A stretch of DNA of 64,000 nucleotides. Origin: Natrinema sp031626495 (GTDB taxonomy: Archaea; Halobacteriota; Halobacteria; Halobacteriales; Natrialbaceae). The notes beneath the pieces were generated by a model. That model was given only the letters and a program-made list of their open reading frames with translations, was not told where the DNA came from and did not search any database. A program made the position numbers and the translations under genes. Of the stretch, positions 24,792 to 33,627 are shown one piece after another (the stretch's first letter is position 1; every line of letters starts with the position of its first letter). The stretch spans positions 662,348 through 726,347 of the forward strand of contig NZ_JAMQOJ010000002.1 of the NCBI RefSeq assembly GCF_031626495.1, read 5' to 3'.

Positions 24792-26420
24792 ATGGCAGGT
24801 TCGACCGACGGTGAAGATCTTCGTCTGCTCGTCGTGGGGCTCGACGCCGGCTGTCGGCCGATACTCGAGCCGTTGTTCGAGTCGGGCGACCTTCCTACCC
24901 TCGAGCGGCTGTTCGAAACGGGGACGGCGGGACCGCTCGAGTCGCAGATTCCGCCGTGGACCGCGAGCGCCTGGCCGTCGCTGTACACCGGGAAGAACCC
25001 GGGCAAACACGGCGTCTACGATTTCCTCTCGTTCGACGGCTACGACTGGGACGTCGTCAACGCGTCTCACGTACGAGCGCGACCGATCTGGGAGCTGTTA
25101 GACGAATACGGATTCTCGAGCGTCGTCGTCAACGTTCCCGTCACTCACCCGGCGCGGGCGTTCGACGGTGCGCTGATCCCGGGGCTGACGGCCCCGGAGG
25201 ACCCCGACTGTCATCCTGAAGGGATCTTAGAGGACGTGAAGATGGCCTGTGGCGGCGACTACTGGCTCTACCCCCAGCGCAGCCCGGAGCCGGACCGGTC
25301 GATCGAGGGGTACGAACGGACCGTCGAGCTCCGGGGGAAGGCGTTCCGATATCTCTCCCGCCGCTTCGATCCCGATTTCGGCTTTCTGCAGTTCCAACAG
25401 ACCGACTCGGTGTTCCACGAGCGACCCGGCGACAAGCGAGCCATCGAAGCGGTCTACCGTGAGGTCGACCGACAGGTCCGCGAGACGATCGAGCGGACCG
25501 ACCCCGAGAACGTCCTCGTCGTCAGCGACCACGGCATGGGTAAGGTGACCGGCACCGAGTTCCGGGTCAACGAATTCCTCCGGGACGAGGGCTACGTCAG
25601 TGCCCAAAGCGGCGGCGAAGGGATGCCCACCTGGTCGAAAGCCTGGGAGAACGATTTGCTCGAGGGGGACGAGGCCGGCGAGCGCGAGCCGAGCGCGCTG
25701 GAGCGCACGATGAACCTCGCGGCGAACGTCGGGATCACGACCCAACGCGTCGCGAACGCACTCGATCGCGTCGGACTCAAAGAGCCGATCGGGCGGCGAG
25801 TTCCGAACGACATGATCCGGGCCGCGAGCGAACAGGTCGACTTCCCGGAGTCACGGGCGTACGTTCGCTCGAAGAGCGAACTCGGCGTCCGTATCAACCT
25901 CGAGGGGCGCGAGCCCAGCGGACGAGTTCCAGAATCGGCGTACGAGACCGTCCGCGACGAACTCGTCGAGACGCTGTCGGGCGTTCGGACGCCCGACGGC
26001 GAGCCGATGTTCGACGCCGTCGAGCCGCGGGAGACGTACTTCGAGGGGCCACATATCGATCTGGCGCCCGACGTGGTGACGGTTCCCGCGGGGTTCGATA
26101 ACGCGATCTCCGCCGATCTCGGGATGGGGCGGTTCGGCGAGCCGATGGAGCCGTGGAATCACAAGCGGACCGGCGTCGTCGCGGCCGCCGGCGCTGCGTT
26201 CGACGAGTCCGCTCCGCTCGATGGCGCGACGATCTTCGACATCGCGCCGACGATCTGCTCGCTGTTCGACGTGCCGATCGACGCCGCGATGGATGGCGAC
26301 CCGCTCCCGGTAGTCGACGGGGGCGCGGAAGAAACGTATCCGGCCTACGAGCCGGCCCCGATCACGGCGACCGACGACAGCGCCGTCGAAGATCGGCTCT
26401 CGGACCTCGGCTACCTATGA
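24792..26420 (+). CDS. Type I phosphodiesterase / nucleotide pyrophosphatase family protein
   Basis: 542 residues of the alkaline phosphatase superfamily. Visible metal and active-site segments are LLVVGLDAGCRPI (first metal aspartate), PPWTASAWPSLYTGKNPGKHG (nucleophile Thr/Ser region), DFGFLQFQQTDSVFHERPG (Asp/His ligands) and VVSDHGMGK (Asp-His pair). No signal peptide, so it acts in the cytoplasm. Such proteins hydrolyse phosphodiester or phosphate groups on nucleotides, lipids or glycan precursors; the exact substrate is unknown. Its stop overlaps the start of the acyltransferase gene by ATGA, so the two are translated together. Confidence 0.85.
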   Translation: MAGSTDGEDLRLLVVGLDAGCRPILEPLFESGDLPTLERLFETGTAGPLESQIPPWTASAWPSLYTGKNPGKHGVYDFLSFDGYDWDVVNASHVRARPIWELLDEYGFSSVVVNVPVTHPARAFDGALIPGLTAPEDPDCHPEGILEDVKMACGGDYWLYPQRSPEPDRSIEGYERTVELRGKAFRYLSRRFDPDFGFLQFQQTDSVFHERPGDKRAIEAVYREVDRQVRETIERTDPENVLVVSDHGMGKVTGTEFRVNEFLRDEGYVSAQSGGEGMPTWSKAWENDLLEGDEAGEREPSALERTMNLAANVGITTQRVANALDRVGLKEPIGRRVPNDMIRAASEQVDFPESRAYVRSKSELGVRINLEGREPSGRVPESAYETVRDELVETLSGVRTPDGEPMFDAVEPRETYFEGPHIDLAPDVVTVPAGFDNAISADLGMGRFGEPMEPWNHKRTGVVAAAGAAFDESAPLDGATIFDIAPTICSLFDVPIDAAMDGDPLPVVDGGAEETYPAYEPAPITATDDSAVEDRLSDLGYL

Positions 26421-27427
26421 GCATCGAAATACGCACCCTCGATCCGCGAACGGACGCCGACGAGTGGAACCGCTACGTCGAACGATCGGACGGCTCGAAC
26501 CCGTTCTTCCGGGCCGAAGCGCTCCGATTACAGGCCGAGGACACGGACACGACGCCACACCTGCTCGCCGGGTTCAAAGGACAGGAACCCGTCGGCATCT
26601 TCCCCGTCTTCAGGTACGCGAAGGGTCCCATCACCGGCGCGTTCTCCCCGGCCCCCTACTCGTGGGCGAGTTACCTCGGCCCGTCGCTACTGAACATCGA
26701 CAAGCTCAAACAGCGCAAAGCCGACCGCCGGATCAAGCGATTTCTCGAGGGATCTCTCGAGTGGATCGACGAGGAGATCTCACCGCTGTACAGCAAGTTC
26801 GTCACGGCGGAGTTCGACGACGTTCGTCCGTTCGTCTGGAACGGGTACGACGTCAAACCGGGCCATACCTACGTCGTCGACCTCGACGGTACCGAGGAGG
26901 AGCTGTTGAAGCGGTTCAGCAGCGACGCGCGAAGCAACGTCCGCAACGCCGACGAGGACAGTTACGTCATCGAGGAGGGGACGAACGACGACGTCGAGCG
27001 CATCGTCGAGCAGGTCCGCCAGCGGTACGAAAATCAGGGGCAGTCGTTCCAGCTGAACTCCGATTTCGCCCGATCGCTACACGAAGAGCTTCCCGACGGC
27101 GCACTTCGACCCTACGTCTGTCGCGTCGACGGTGACTTCCTCGGCGGCATTCTGGTCATCGAATCCGACCGAACGCGGTACCGGTGGCAGGGCGGCGTCA
27201 AACCCGACGCGGACGTCGACATCGCGATCAACGATCTGCTCGACTGGCACGTCATGCGCGACGGCCTCCGCGACGGGATCGAAGAGTACGACCTCGTCGG
27301 GGCCGGCGTCCCGAGCATCAACCGGTACAAGGCGAAGTTCAATCCGCGCCTCGAGACCCACTACGAGATCACGTCGGGCGCGTTCGGAATCGACCTGCTG
27401 GTCGACCAGTACCAGAAACACCGCTAA
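26417..27427 (+). CDS. FemAB/GNAT-like acyltransferase
   Basis: 336 residues from MSIEIRTLDP. It has the double-GNAT architecture of FemAB/FemX-type aminoacyl or acyl transferases: first lobe HLLAGFKGQEPVGIFPVF, second lobe YVCRVDGDFLGGILVIESD followed by YRWQGGVKPDADVD and a final NRYKAKFNPRLETHYE, as in CelD/BcsL and FemAB domains. Family role: transfer of an acyl or aminoacyl group to an amino sugar or peptide. Coupled by ATGA to the phosphodiesterase and facing an aminotransferase gene, it would suit acylation of an amino-sugar made by this cluster (inference). An upstream in-frame extension to 26153 is a shadow of the previous gene. Confidence 0.82.
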   Translation: MSIEIRTLDPRTDADEWNRYVERSDGSNPFFRAEALRLQAEDTDTTPHLLAGFKGQEPVGIFPVFRYAKGPITGAFSPAPYSWASYLGPSLLNIDKLKQRKADRRIKRFLEGSLEWIDEEISPLYSKFVTAEFDDVRPFVWNGYDVKPGHTYVVDLDGTEEELLKRFSSDARSNVRNADEDSYVIEEGTNDDVERIVEQVRQRYENQGQSFQLNSDFARSLHEELPDGALRPYVCRVDGDFLGGILVIESDRTRYRWQGGVKPDADVDIAINDLLDWHVMRDGLRDGIEEYDLVGAGVPSINRYKAKFNPRLETHYEITSGAFGIDLLVDQYQKHR

Positions 27428-27461
27428 CGCGTCTCCGCGGCGTTCTGCGAGAAGGGAGTCC

Positions 27462-27758
27462 CTATTCTGCGAGCCGATACTTCGACTGCCGGGCGTCCTC
27501 GAGGCAGGCGCGACTGGTAACCAGGCCGGCGTCCTCGAGTTTGCCCAGCGCGTAGCGGGCGGTCCGCGGACAGAGCCGCGACTCGGCGACGACGGTCTCC
27601 TGGGTCAGCGGCTGCTCGTACTCGAGGACCTTGTAGACGAGCTTCGCGCTCGGCGGGAGGTCGGCGAGGGCGGTTTCGGTGGATCCGCTGTCCTCGTCGG
27701 CCCTGGCGTCAGTGTCGGCGTTGCCGTCGACCTCGGGATCCGTCTCGGTCGCACTCAT
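27462..27758 (-). CDS. MarR/TrmB-like winged-helix regulator
   Basis: 98 residues from MSATETDPEV. After an acidic disordered N-terminus (to about 30) comes a winged helix: LPPSAKLVYKVLEYEQPLTQ, recognition helix TVVAESRLCPRTARYALGKLEDAGLV, and a short wing ending SKYRLAE. Small haloarchaeal DNA-binding proteins of this kind act as local regulators; effector unknown. Tail-to-tail with the acyltransferase gene. The longer start at 27860 is not used because the extra residues have no matching pattern. Confidence 0.78.
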   Translation of the reverse strand: MSATETDPEVDGNADTDARADEDSGSTETALADLPPSAKLVYKVLEYEQPLTQETVVAESRLCPRTARYALGKLEDAGLVTSRACLEDARQSKYRLAE

Positions 27759-27873
27759 AGCTCTCGACCTCGCGTGGCTGCCGGCGACTGCGATCGGAAC
27801 GCGAACGGTGCGGACATCATTCTCGCTCGAGCCTACCGCGGTGACGCACATATACGGCACCGACAGTTCAGAA

Positions 27874-28026
27874 ATGCAGGCGGAAACTAACGACGACGGT
27901 GTCGCGACCGAGCCAGTGAGAGCAGAGACGGCGGGCGACCGCCGACCGGCGCTCGAGGGAGTCGCGCTGGACGTACCGCCGGAACCGGGAGGCGGTCGGC
28001 TCGCGCGGCCAGTAACCCGTGCATAG
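27874..28026 (+). CDS. Possible 50-residue ORF before glmM
   Basis: ATG 27874 to TAG 28024-28026 encodes 50 residues starting MQAETNDDGVATEPV. A TATA-like CATATACGG (27849-27857) lies about 20 bases ahead. Acidic, no domain recognised; ends 29 bases before glmM. May be only leader sequence. Confidence 0.25.
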   Translation: MQAETNDDGVATEPVRAETAGDRRPALEGVALDVPPEPGGGRLARPVTRA

Positions 28027-28055
28027 TAAGGCGATCGCCCGCCTCATCCCACACT

Positions 28056-29381
28056 ATGTTCGGAACCAGCGGTATTCGCGGACGGGTCGGACGCGACGTG
28101 ACGGCCCAGCTGGCGCTGTCCGTCGGCCGCGCGGTCGCCTCGGAGGGGTACGATCGCGTCGTCGTCGGCCGCGACGTTCGAGAGAGCGGCTCGATGCTCG
28201 TCGACGCGGTCGTCGCGGGACTGTGCGAGTGTGGCGCAGACGCGCTCACCGTCGGCGTCGAGGCGACGCCCACGATCGCCCGGGCGATCGAGCACCTCGA
28301 GGCCGACGCGGGAATCGTGGTGACGGCCTCGCACAACCCCGCGGAGGACAACGGGATCAAACTCTGGAACCCGTCGGGCAAGGCGTTCGGCCCCGACCAG
28401 CGGGACGCGATCGAGCGTCGGCTCCGCGGAGGCGAGTACGATCTGGCCGACTGGGACGGTGTCGGCGACCGCCGCCACCGCGAGGGGGTCCGGGACCACC
28501 ACGCCGAGATGCTTCGGGCAGCGGTCGATCTCGAGCGAGAACTGAGCGTCGTCGTGGATATCGGCAACGGAGCCGGCGGCGTGACGGCGTCGGTCCTCGA
28601 CGACCTCGGCTGTCGGGTCCGCACGCTCAACGGGCAGGAAGACGGCGCGTTCCCCGGGCGGCCGAGCGAGCCGACCGCGGAAACGCTCGAGACCCTGTCG
28701 ACGCTCGTCGCGTCGACGGACGCCGACCTAGGGATCGCTCACGACGGCGACGCCGACCGCATGCTGGCGGTCGACGAGACGGGAACCTTCGTGCCGAAGG
28801 ATGCGCTGCTCGCGCTGTTCGCCCGAGAGGCGGCAGGAGAGGGCGAACGAGTCGCCGCGCCGGTCGATACCAGCCTCGCCGTCGACGACGCGCTGGCGGG
28901 CGTCGGCGCGTCGCTGACCCGCACGCAGGTCGGGGACGTCTACGTCGCGGAGCGAACGACGGACGACGACGTGGTCTTCGGCGGCGAACCCAGCGGGGCC
29001 TGGATCTGGCCCGAAGAGACGCGCTGCCCGGACGGCCCGCTCGCGGCGTGCAAACTGACCGAACTGGTCGCCGAACGGGGATCGCTCTCGGCGCTCGTCG
29101 ACGAGATCGAGGGGTATCCGATCCGGCGCACGTCGCTCGAGGTCGAGGAAAAGACGGCGGTGATGGCCGAAGCGAGTGATCGGGTGGCGGACCGTTACGA
29201 CGAGATCGACACGCTCGACGGTGTGCGAGTCGAAACCGAAGATGGCTGGTTTCTGCTCCGGGCGAGCGGTACACAGTCGTTAATTCGGGTGACGGCAGAG
29301 GCGCGATCGGCGACGGACGCCGACGCGCTGTTCGAGGAGGCACAGGCCGTGATCACGGAAATCTCCACCCCGAACGCCTGA
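28056..29381 (+). CDS. glmM: Phosphoglucosamine mutase
   Basis: 441 residues, the alpha-D-phosphohexomutase family. The phosphoserine loop is VTASHNPAEDNG (Ser92), the magnesium loop is AHDGDADRML (about 230-240), the sugar-specificity loop is GGEPSGAWIW (GEPSG) and the C-terminal phosphate-binding loop is RASGTQSLIRV. Converts glucosamine-6-phosphate to glucosamine-1-phosphate. With glmU and glmS a few kilobases away, the window encodes the whole route from fructose-6-phosphate to UDP-GlcNAc, used for S-layer/lipid-linked glycans. A phosphomannomutase role remains possible, since archaeal members are hard to separate by sequence. Confidence 0.88.
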   Translation: MFGTSGIRGRVGRDVTAQLALSVGRAVASEGYDRVVVGRDVRESGSMLVDAVVAGLCECGADALTVGVEATPTIARAIEHLEADAGIVVTASHNPAEDNGIKLWNPSGKAFGPDQRDAIERRLRGGEYDLADWDGVGDRRHREGVRDHHAEMLRAAVDLERELSVVVDIGNGAGGVTASVLDDLGCRVRTLNGQEDGAFPGRPSEPTAETLETLSTLVASTDADLGIAHDGDADRMLAVDETGTFVPKDALLALFAREAAGEGERVAAPVDTSLAVDDALAGVGASLTRTQVGDVYVAERTTDDDVVFGGEPSGAWIWPEETRCPDGPLAACKLTELVAERGSLSALVDEIEGYPIRRTSLEVEEKTAVMAEASDRVADRYDEIDTLDGVRVETEDGWFLLRASGTQSLIRVTAEARSATDADALFEEAQAVITEISTPNA

Positions 29382-29467
29382 ACGGTTCGGGGGCGGGTGC
29401 AGGGACGAGCCAGTTCGTGAGAACGGCAGTGTGAGCGGATCGCGAGATCGACGGTGAATCGGCGTCG

Positions 29468-29677
29468 CTATCGTTCTTCTTTAGGGATGAAATCGGAGGT
29501 CTTCATCTCGCGGTACGTGGCGCAGTCGGGACAGGCGTGAACGACGTCGCGATTGTCACCGAAAACGCGGGCGAACTGGCGGGTCACTTGGTTGCCACAG
29601 TTGACACATCGGGGGGCACTCGTCTGTTGGCGGGACGACATTGGCGTCCACTTCGCGGATGGGTCCGTCGACATCAA
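29468..29677 (-). CDS. Small zinc-finger protein, DUF7563 type
   Basis: 69 residues with a zinc ribbon: CVNCGNQV, then RVFGDNRDVVHACPDCATY, i.e. two CxxC knuckles about 24 residues apart. This matches the haloarchaeal DUF7563 family, whose function is unknown; such ribbons often bind nucleic acid or partner proteins. A TATA-like CTATAGTAAA on the coding strand (29701-29710) sits 24-27 bases ahead of the ATGATG at 29677/29674, supporting that start; a downstream ATG at 29641 would give a 57-residue core. Confidence 0.7.
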   Translation of the reverse strand: MMSTDPSAKWTPMSSRQQTSAPRCVNCGNQVTRQFARVFGDNRDVVHACPDCATYREMKTSDFIPKEER

Positions 29678-30064
29678 CAGCCCGTAACCACAGAAGGGTA
29701 TTTACTATAGACCGCATAATCGCCACCGCGAGCGGTAGTCGCGAGTTTCGACGGCGAATATCACTGGCAGATGACAATCCCCATATCGAGAGTTTCAACG
29801 CCTCGTTCGTGAGAAATACGATATTTAGGCCGGGTAATATGGTATTTCGGGGCAGGATTATGGAGTGAATAGTCGCGCTCGTAACAGGACGGCGAGCGGC
29901 CCCTCGAACGGGTCGGTCCTCGTCGATCGTGTCGAAAGTCGTGCGTGATCGTCGCCGACTGACGGAGCAGCAGGCTACGGCCGGCGATGCTCGAGACGGT
30001 CGCCGCGAGTCAGAGCGACGTAACAGCTGTATAATTATCCGCCTGATCGAGGTACGTGGCGGTG
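29678..30064. other. Gap between the zinc-finger gene and glmU
   Basis: Contains the divergent promoters: CTATAGTAAA for the minus-strand gene and TATAATTA (about 30029-30037) for glmU. The middle is AT-rich with no coding signal. Confidence 0.5.
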
Positions 30065-31246
30065 ATGAAAGCGATCGTTCTCACGGCAGGCGAGGGCACG
30101 CGGATCAGACCGCTCTCCGCGGCCCGCCCGAAACCGATGCTTCCCGTCGCCGACCGGCCGCTCGCGGCCCACACGGTCGACGCGGCCGTCGACGCCGGAG
30201 CCGACGAAATCGTCCTCGTCGTCGGGTACGAGGCCGAAACCGTCGAGGAGTACTTCGACGACGAGTATCGCGGCGTGCCCGTTTCCTACGCTATCCAGAC
30301 CGAACAGGCCGGGACGGCCGACGCCGTCAACGCTGCCCGCGATCATATCGACGGTCCCTTCGCCGTCCTGAACGGCGACAACCTCTACGATCCCGCCGCG
30401 ATCGACCGCCTGTTCACCGAGTGCCCGGCGGTCTGTGCCGTCGAGGTCGCCGATCCGAGGAACTACGGCGTCCTGAGTACGACCGACGGAACCGTGACCG
30501 ATATCGTCGAGAAGCCCGCCGACCCGCCGACGAACCTCGCCAACGCCGGCGCGTACGCCTTCCCCGAAGACGCCCGCAAGTGGCTCGAGGTGCCAGCGAG
30601 CGAACGGGGCGAACACGAGATAACGGACGTTCTCGCGCGCGTTATCGACCAGTACGCGGTGACGCCGGTGACCCTCGAGCGGTGGCTGGACGTGGGCCGG
30701 CCCTGGGAGCTGCTCGAGGCCAACGAGTGGAAACTCGCCGACCTCGAGCGCCGGATCGATGGCGAGGTCAGCGATGCGGCCCACCTCGAGGGCGACGTGG
30801 TCGTCGAGGACGGTGCGACGGTGGAGCCGGGCGTCGTGATCGAGGGGCCGACCCTGATTCGTGAGGGGGCCGAAGTCGGGCCGAACGCCTACGTGCGCGG
30901 CGCGACGCTGATCGGCCCGGACGCCGAAGTCGGGCATTCGGTCGAGATCAAAAACAGCGTTCTCTCGCGGAGCGCCTCGTTGAGCCACCTCTCGTACGTC
31001 GGCGACAGCGTGCTCGGGCGAAACGTCAATTTCGGTGCGGGGACGAACGTCGCGAATCTACGTCACGACGACGCCGACATCCGGTTTACGGTCAAGGGCG
31101 AGCGCGTCTCGACGGGTCGGCGGAAGTTCGGCGTCGTCGCCGGAGATCGGGTCAAGACCGGGATCAACTCGAGTCTGAGCCCCGGCCTGAAACTCGGTCC
31201 CGGCGCGACGACGAAGCCGGGCGAAACGGTCGAGCGAGATCGGTAA
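30065..31246 (+). CDS. glmU: Bifunctional sugar-1-phosphate nucleotidylyltransferase / acetyltransferase
   Basis: 393 residues from MKAIVLTAGEGTRIRPLS. The N-terminal nucleotidyltransferase domain has the GxGTRxxPLT-like loop and KPMLPVADRP, then VLNGDN. The C-terminal left-handed beta-helix (about 240-390) has hexapeptide repeats (VVEDGATVEPGVVIEGPT, GADVG-like) and the archaeal loop NFGAGTNVANLRHDD. Role: acetylates glucosamine-1-phosphate and couples it to UTP, giving UDP-GlcNAc (archaeal GlmU/Agl-type). Related archaeal enzymes can instead make UDP- or dTDP-glucose, but the glmM and glmS neighbours favour this role. GTG codons at 30056 and 30062 precede the ATG; the TATA at about 30033 fits 30062 or 30065. 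Confidence 0.87.
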   Translation: MKAIVLTAGEGTRIRPLSAARPKPMLPVADRPLAAHTVDAAVDAGADEIVLVVGYEAETVEEYFDDEYRGVPVSYAIQTEQAGTADAVNAARDHIDGPFAVLNGDNLYDPAAIDRLFTECPAVCAVEVADPRNYGVLSTTDGTVTDIVEKPADPPTNLANAGAYAFPEDARKWLEVPASERGEHEITDVLARVIDQYAVTPVTLERWLDVGRPWELLEANEWKLADLERRIDGEVSDAAHLEGDVVVEDGATVEPGVVIEGPTLIREGAEVGPNAYVRGATLIGPDAEVGHSVEIKNSVLSRSASLSHLSYVGDSVLGRNVNFGAGTNVANLRHDDADIRFTVKGERVSTGRRKFGVVAGDRVKTGINSSLSPGLKLGPGATTKPGETVERDR

Positions 31247-31310
31247 GTTCCCGGCTCCTCTCCGGTAATCGAGCCGGTCGATCGCACCGCCCGTAGCTAT
31301 CAGGTGTGGC

Positions 31311-31320
31311 TTTTATACTA
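31311..31320 (+). promoter_or_regulatory. Orphan TATA box
   Basis: TTTTATACTA, one of the best archaeal TATA matches in the window, points into the glmU-glmS convergent gap. Predicted start is near 31345. Confidence 0.45.
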
Positions 31321-31344
31321 CGACGAACCCCTAGTCGAACTGGA

Positions 31345-31362
31345 GGGTATCGGTCGATACCC
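31345..31362. ncRNA. Palindrome at a predicted transcript start, candidate small RNA 5' end
   Basis: GGGTATCG-GT-CGATACCC, eight-base perfect arms, begins about 27 bases after the orphan TATA box. RNA from there would begin with a stable stem and run antisense toward the 3' end of glmS. A protein-binding palindrome is the alternative. Confidence 0.25.
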
Positions 31363-31604
31363 ACGAGTCCGGTCGCGTCGACACCGGGAGCTCGATCGCC
31401 ACAGTAACCCTCCGCGTTCGATTCCGACATCGTTCGAGTACGGGTCGTTCTCTAAGGACGCCGTGCGGACCTGAGACTACGGGGGTGGTCTCGCGTCCTG
31501 CGGCCTCGAGACCCCTACTCGAGTCCGATCGGTATCTGACGCTGCACTCGTCGAGAGAGATTTCTCATCGGGAACGGAAACAGACGAAACCGAGACGACC
31601 CGGT

Positions 31605-33416
31605 CTACTCGACCGTGACGCTCTTCGCGAGGTTCCGCGGTTTGTCGATGGGGCGACCGAGGAGGTCAGCGGCGTAATACGACACCAGCTGGAGCTGGAC
31701 GTTCGCGAGCAGCCCCGCGAGATCGGGGTCGGTCTCGGGGATCTCGAGGTGTTCGTCGGCGGCTTCGACGGCCGGATGGCCGTCGGGACAGACCGCGATG
31801 ACCGGCGCGCCGCGGGTCTGGGCCTCCTCGGCGTTCTTGAGCGTCTTTTCGTCTTCGTCGCCGGTGAAGACCGCGAACACCGGCGTATCCGGCGTGACGA
31901 GCGCCAGGGGCCCGTGTTTGAGTTCGCCGGAGGCGAAGCCCTCGGCGTGTTCGTAGGTGATCTCCTTGAACTTCAGCGCGCCCTCGAGGGCCACGGGGAA
32001 GCCGAGTCCGCGGCCGATGAAGAAGTACGATCGACTGTCCTCGTAGCGCTCGGCGATCGCCTCCGCGTCGGACTCGGCGAGCAGGTCCTCGATCGCATCG
32101 GGCATCGACGCGAGTTCGGGGAGCAGCGAGTCGAGATCGGCCGGCGGTTCGCCCTGCTGGTCGGCGGCGATACGCTGGCCGAGCAGCGTGAGCATGACGA
32201 CCTGCGAGGAGAACGTCTTCGTCGCGGCGACGCCGATCTCCGGGCCGGCCCGGATGAAGAGGGCGTCGTCGGCCTCGCGGGCGGCGGTCGAGCCGACGAC
32301 GTTGGTCACCGTCAGCGTCCGGGCGCCGGCGGCGGTAGCCTGCCGGAGGGCACTCAGGGTATCCGCGGTCTCGCCGCTCTGCGTGACCGCGATCACCAGG
32401 GTGTCGTCGTCGATCGGCGGGGCCGAGACGCTGTACTCGTTGGCCAGCAACGCGGTCGACTGGATGCCGGCCTGATTGAGCGTCAGCGAGCCGTACAGCG
32501 CGGCGTGGTAGGAGGTCCCGCAAGCGACGAACTGGACCGACTCGATCCCCTCGAACGTTCCCGGCTCGAAGTCGGAGAGGGCGATCCGGCCGTTCGTCGG
32601 ATCGATCCGGCCCTCGATCGCCTGGGCCAGCGACGTCGGCTGCTCGTTGATCTCCTTGAGCATGAAGTGGTCGTACTCGCCCTTGCCGGCCTGTTCGGGG
32701 TCCCAATCGACCGTCTCGGGCGTGCGGGTGACCGGATTCCCGTCGAGATCGGTGAACTCGACGCCGTCCTCGTCGACGACGACGACGTCGCCGTCCTCGA
32801 GGTAGACCACGCTATCGGTGTACTCGAGGAACGCCGGCACGTCGCTGGCGAGGAAGTACTCGCCGTCTTCCATGCCGACGACGAGCGGCGAGCCCTGGCG
32901 GGCCGCGTAGAGGACGTGTTCGCCCGACACCATGGCGGTGACGGCGTAGCTGCCCTCGAGTTCGTCGATCGCCTGGCGGAACGCCGTCTCGCTGTCGTAG
33001 CCGGCGTCGAGGTAGTACTGCACGAGGTGGGGGATGACCTCGGTGTCGGTGTCGCTCGTGAACTCGTAGCCGCTCGCCGCAAGACGCTCCCTGAGCGCGG
33101 TGTAGTTTTCGATGATCCCGTTGTGGACGACTGCGACGTCTTCGCTCTCGTCCGTATGCGGGTGGGCGTTCGCGTCGGTCGGCGGTCCGTGCGTGCTCCA
33201 GCGAGTGTGCCCGATACCGACTTCGCCCGTGAGCGGTTCGCCGATCGATTCCTTCAGCTCCTCGACTTTCCCGGAGCGCTTCTGGACGTCGATGCCGGAG
33301 CCGTTCTGGACGGCGACGCCGGCCGAATCGTAGCCGCGGTACTCGAGGTTCTCGAGCCCGGTCAGCAACGGCTCGAGAGCGTTCCCGTCACCCACGCGGC
33401 CAATGATGCCACACAT
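31605..33416 (-). CDS. glmS: Glutamine-fructose-6-phosphate aminotransferase (isomerizing)
   Basis: 603 residues from MCGIIGRVGDG, where Cys2 is the glutaminase nucleophile. The N-terminal class II amidotransferase domain (1-220) contains RGYDSAGVAV, HTRWSTHGPP and HNGIIENY. Two SIS isomerase domains follow (about 285-420 and 455-590; e.g. CGTSYHAALYG, VTQSGETADTLSAL), and the C-terminus ends in PRNLAKSVTVE as in known GlmS. Makes glucosamine-6-phosphate from fructose-6-phosphate and glutamine, the committed step to UDP-GlcNAc. An upstream in-frame extension would put Cys2 internally and is rejected. The likely TATA (33621-33627) implies a long leader containing a 55-codon ORF. Confidence 0.95.
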   Translation of the reverse strand: MCGIIGRVGDGNALEPLLTGLENLEYRGYDSAGVAVQNGSGIDVQKRSGKVEELKESIGEPLTGEVGIGHTRWSTHGPPTDANAHPHTDESEDVAVVHNGIIENYTALRERLAASGYEFTSDTDTEVIPHLVQYYLDAGYDSETAFRQAIDELEGSYAVTAMVSGEHVLYAARQGSPLVVGMEDGEYFLASDVPAFLEYTDSVVYLEDGDVVVVDEDGVEFTDLDGNPVTRTPETVDWDPEQAGKGEYDHFMLKEINEQPTSLAQAIEGRIDPTNGRIALSDFEPGTFEGIESVQFVACGTSYHAALYGSLTLNQAGIQSTALLANEYSVSAPPIDDDTLVIAVTQSGETADTLSALRQATAAGARTLTVTNVVGSTAAREADDALFIRAGPEIGVAATKTFSSQVVMLTLLGQRIAADQQGEPPADLDSLLPELASMPDAIEDLLAESDAEAIAERYEDSRSYFFIGRGLGFPVALEGALKFKEITYEHAEGFASGELKHGPLALVTPDTPVFAVFTGDEDEKTLKNAEEAQTRGAPVIAVCPDGHPAVEAADEHLEIPETDPDLAGLLANVQLQLVSYYAADLLGRPIDKPRNLAKSVTVE

Positions 33417-33423
33417 CGAAGAA

Positions 33424-33591
33424 TCACCGCCCGAGGGGACGCTCGGGATGTTCGTCTCGGCCCTCCGCGGCGTCCGGTCCCGCAGCGACCGTAGCGTCGA
33501 CTCGACTCTGTCCCAGAAGCGATGAGAGTACTGGCGTGATGGACTGGTGGTTCGTGGCGATTGTTCGAGACGGCAGACGGTACGCAACCAT
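33424..33591 (-). CDS. 55-codon leader ORF upstream of glmS
   Basis: ATG 33591 to TGA 33424-33426, uninterrupted, ending seven bases before the glmS ATG. It starts MVAYRLPSRTIATNH and resembles no family I know. The ATG lies 30 bases after CTATAGT (33621-33627), so it would be the first ORF of a near-leaderless mRNA and could control ribosome access to glmS. Could also be chance in GC-rich leader DNA. Confidence 0.35.
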   Translation of the reverse strand: MVAYRLPSRTIATNHQSITPVLSSLLGQSRVDATVAAGPDAAEGRDEHPERPLGR

Positions 33592-33620
33592 GAGGGAAAT
33601 TCAAACCTCCCGAACCCATT

Positions 33621-33627
33621 ACTATAG
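33621..33627 (-). promoter_or_regulatory. Probable glmS transcript TATA box
   Basis: CTATAGT on the minus strand, the clearest TATA match upstream of glmS; predicts transcription start near 33595, a leader of about 180 bases. Confidence 0.4.

Larger units (their letters stand above)
31247..31604. other. Convergent gap between glmU and glmS with orphan promoter
   Basis: No protein gene, but a strong plus-strand TATA box (31311-31318) followed by a perfect palindrome (31345-31362) stands here without a downstream gene on that strand. Confidence 0.5.

Noticed and set aside
33417..33587. N-terminal extension of GlmS
   Set aside because: The catalytic cysteine must be residue 2 after methionine removal, which only the start at 33416 provides; the extension uses TTG.
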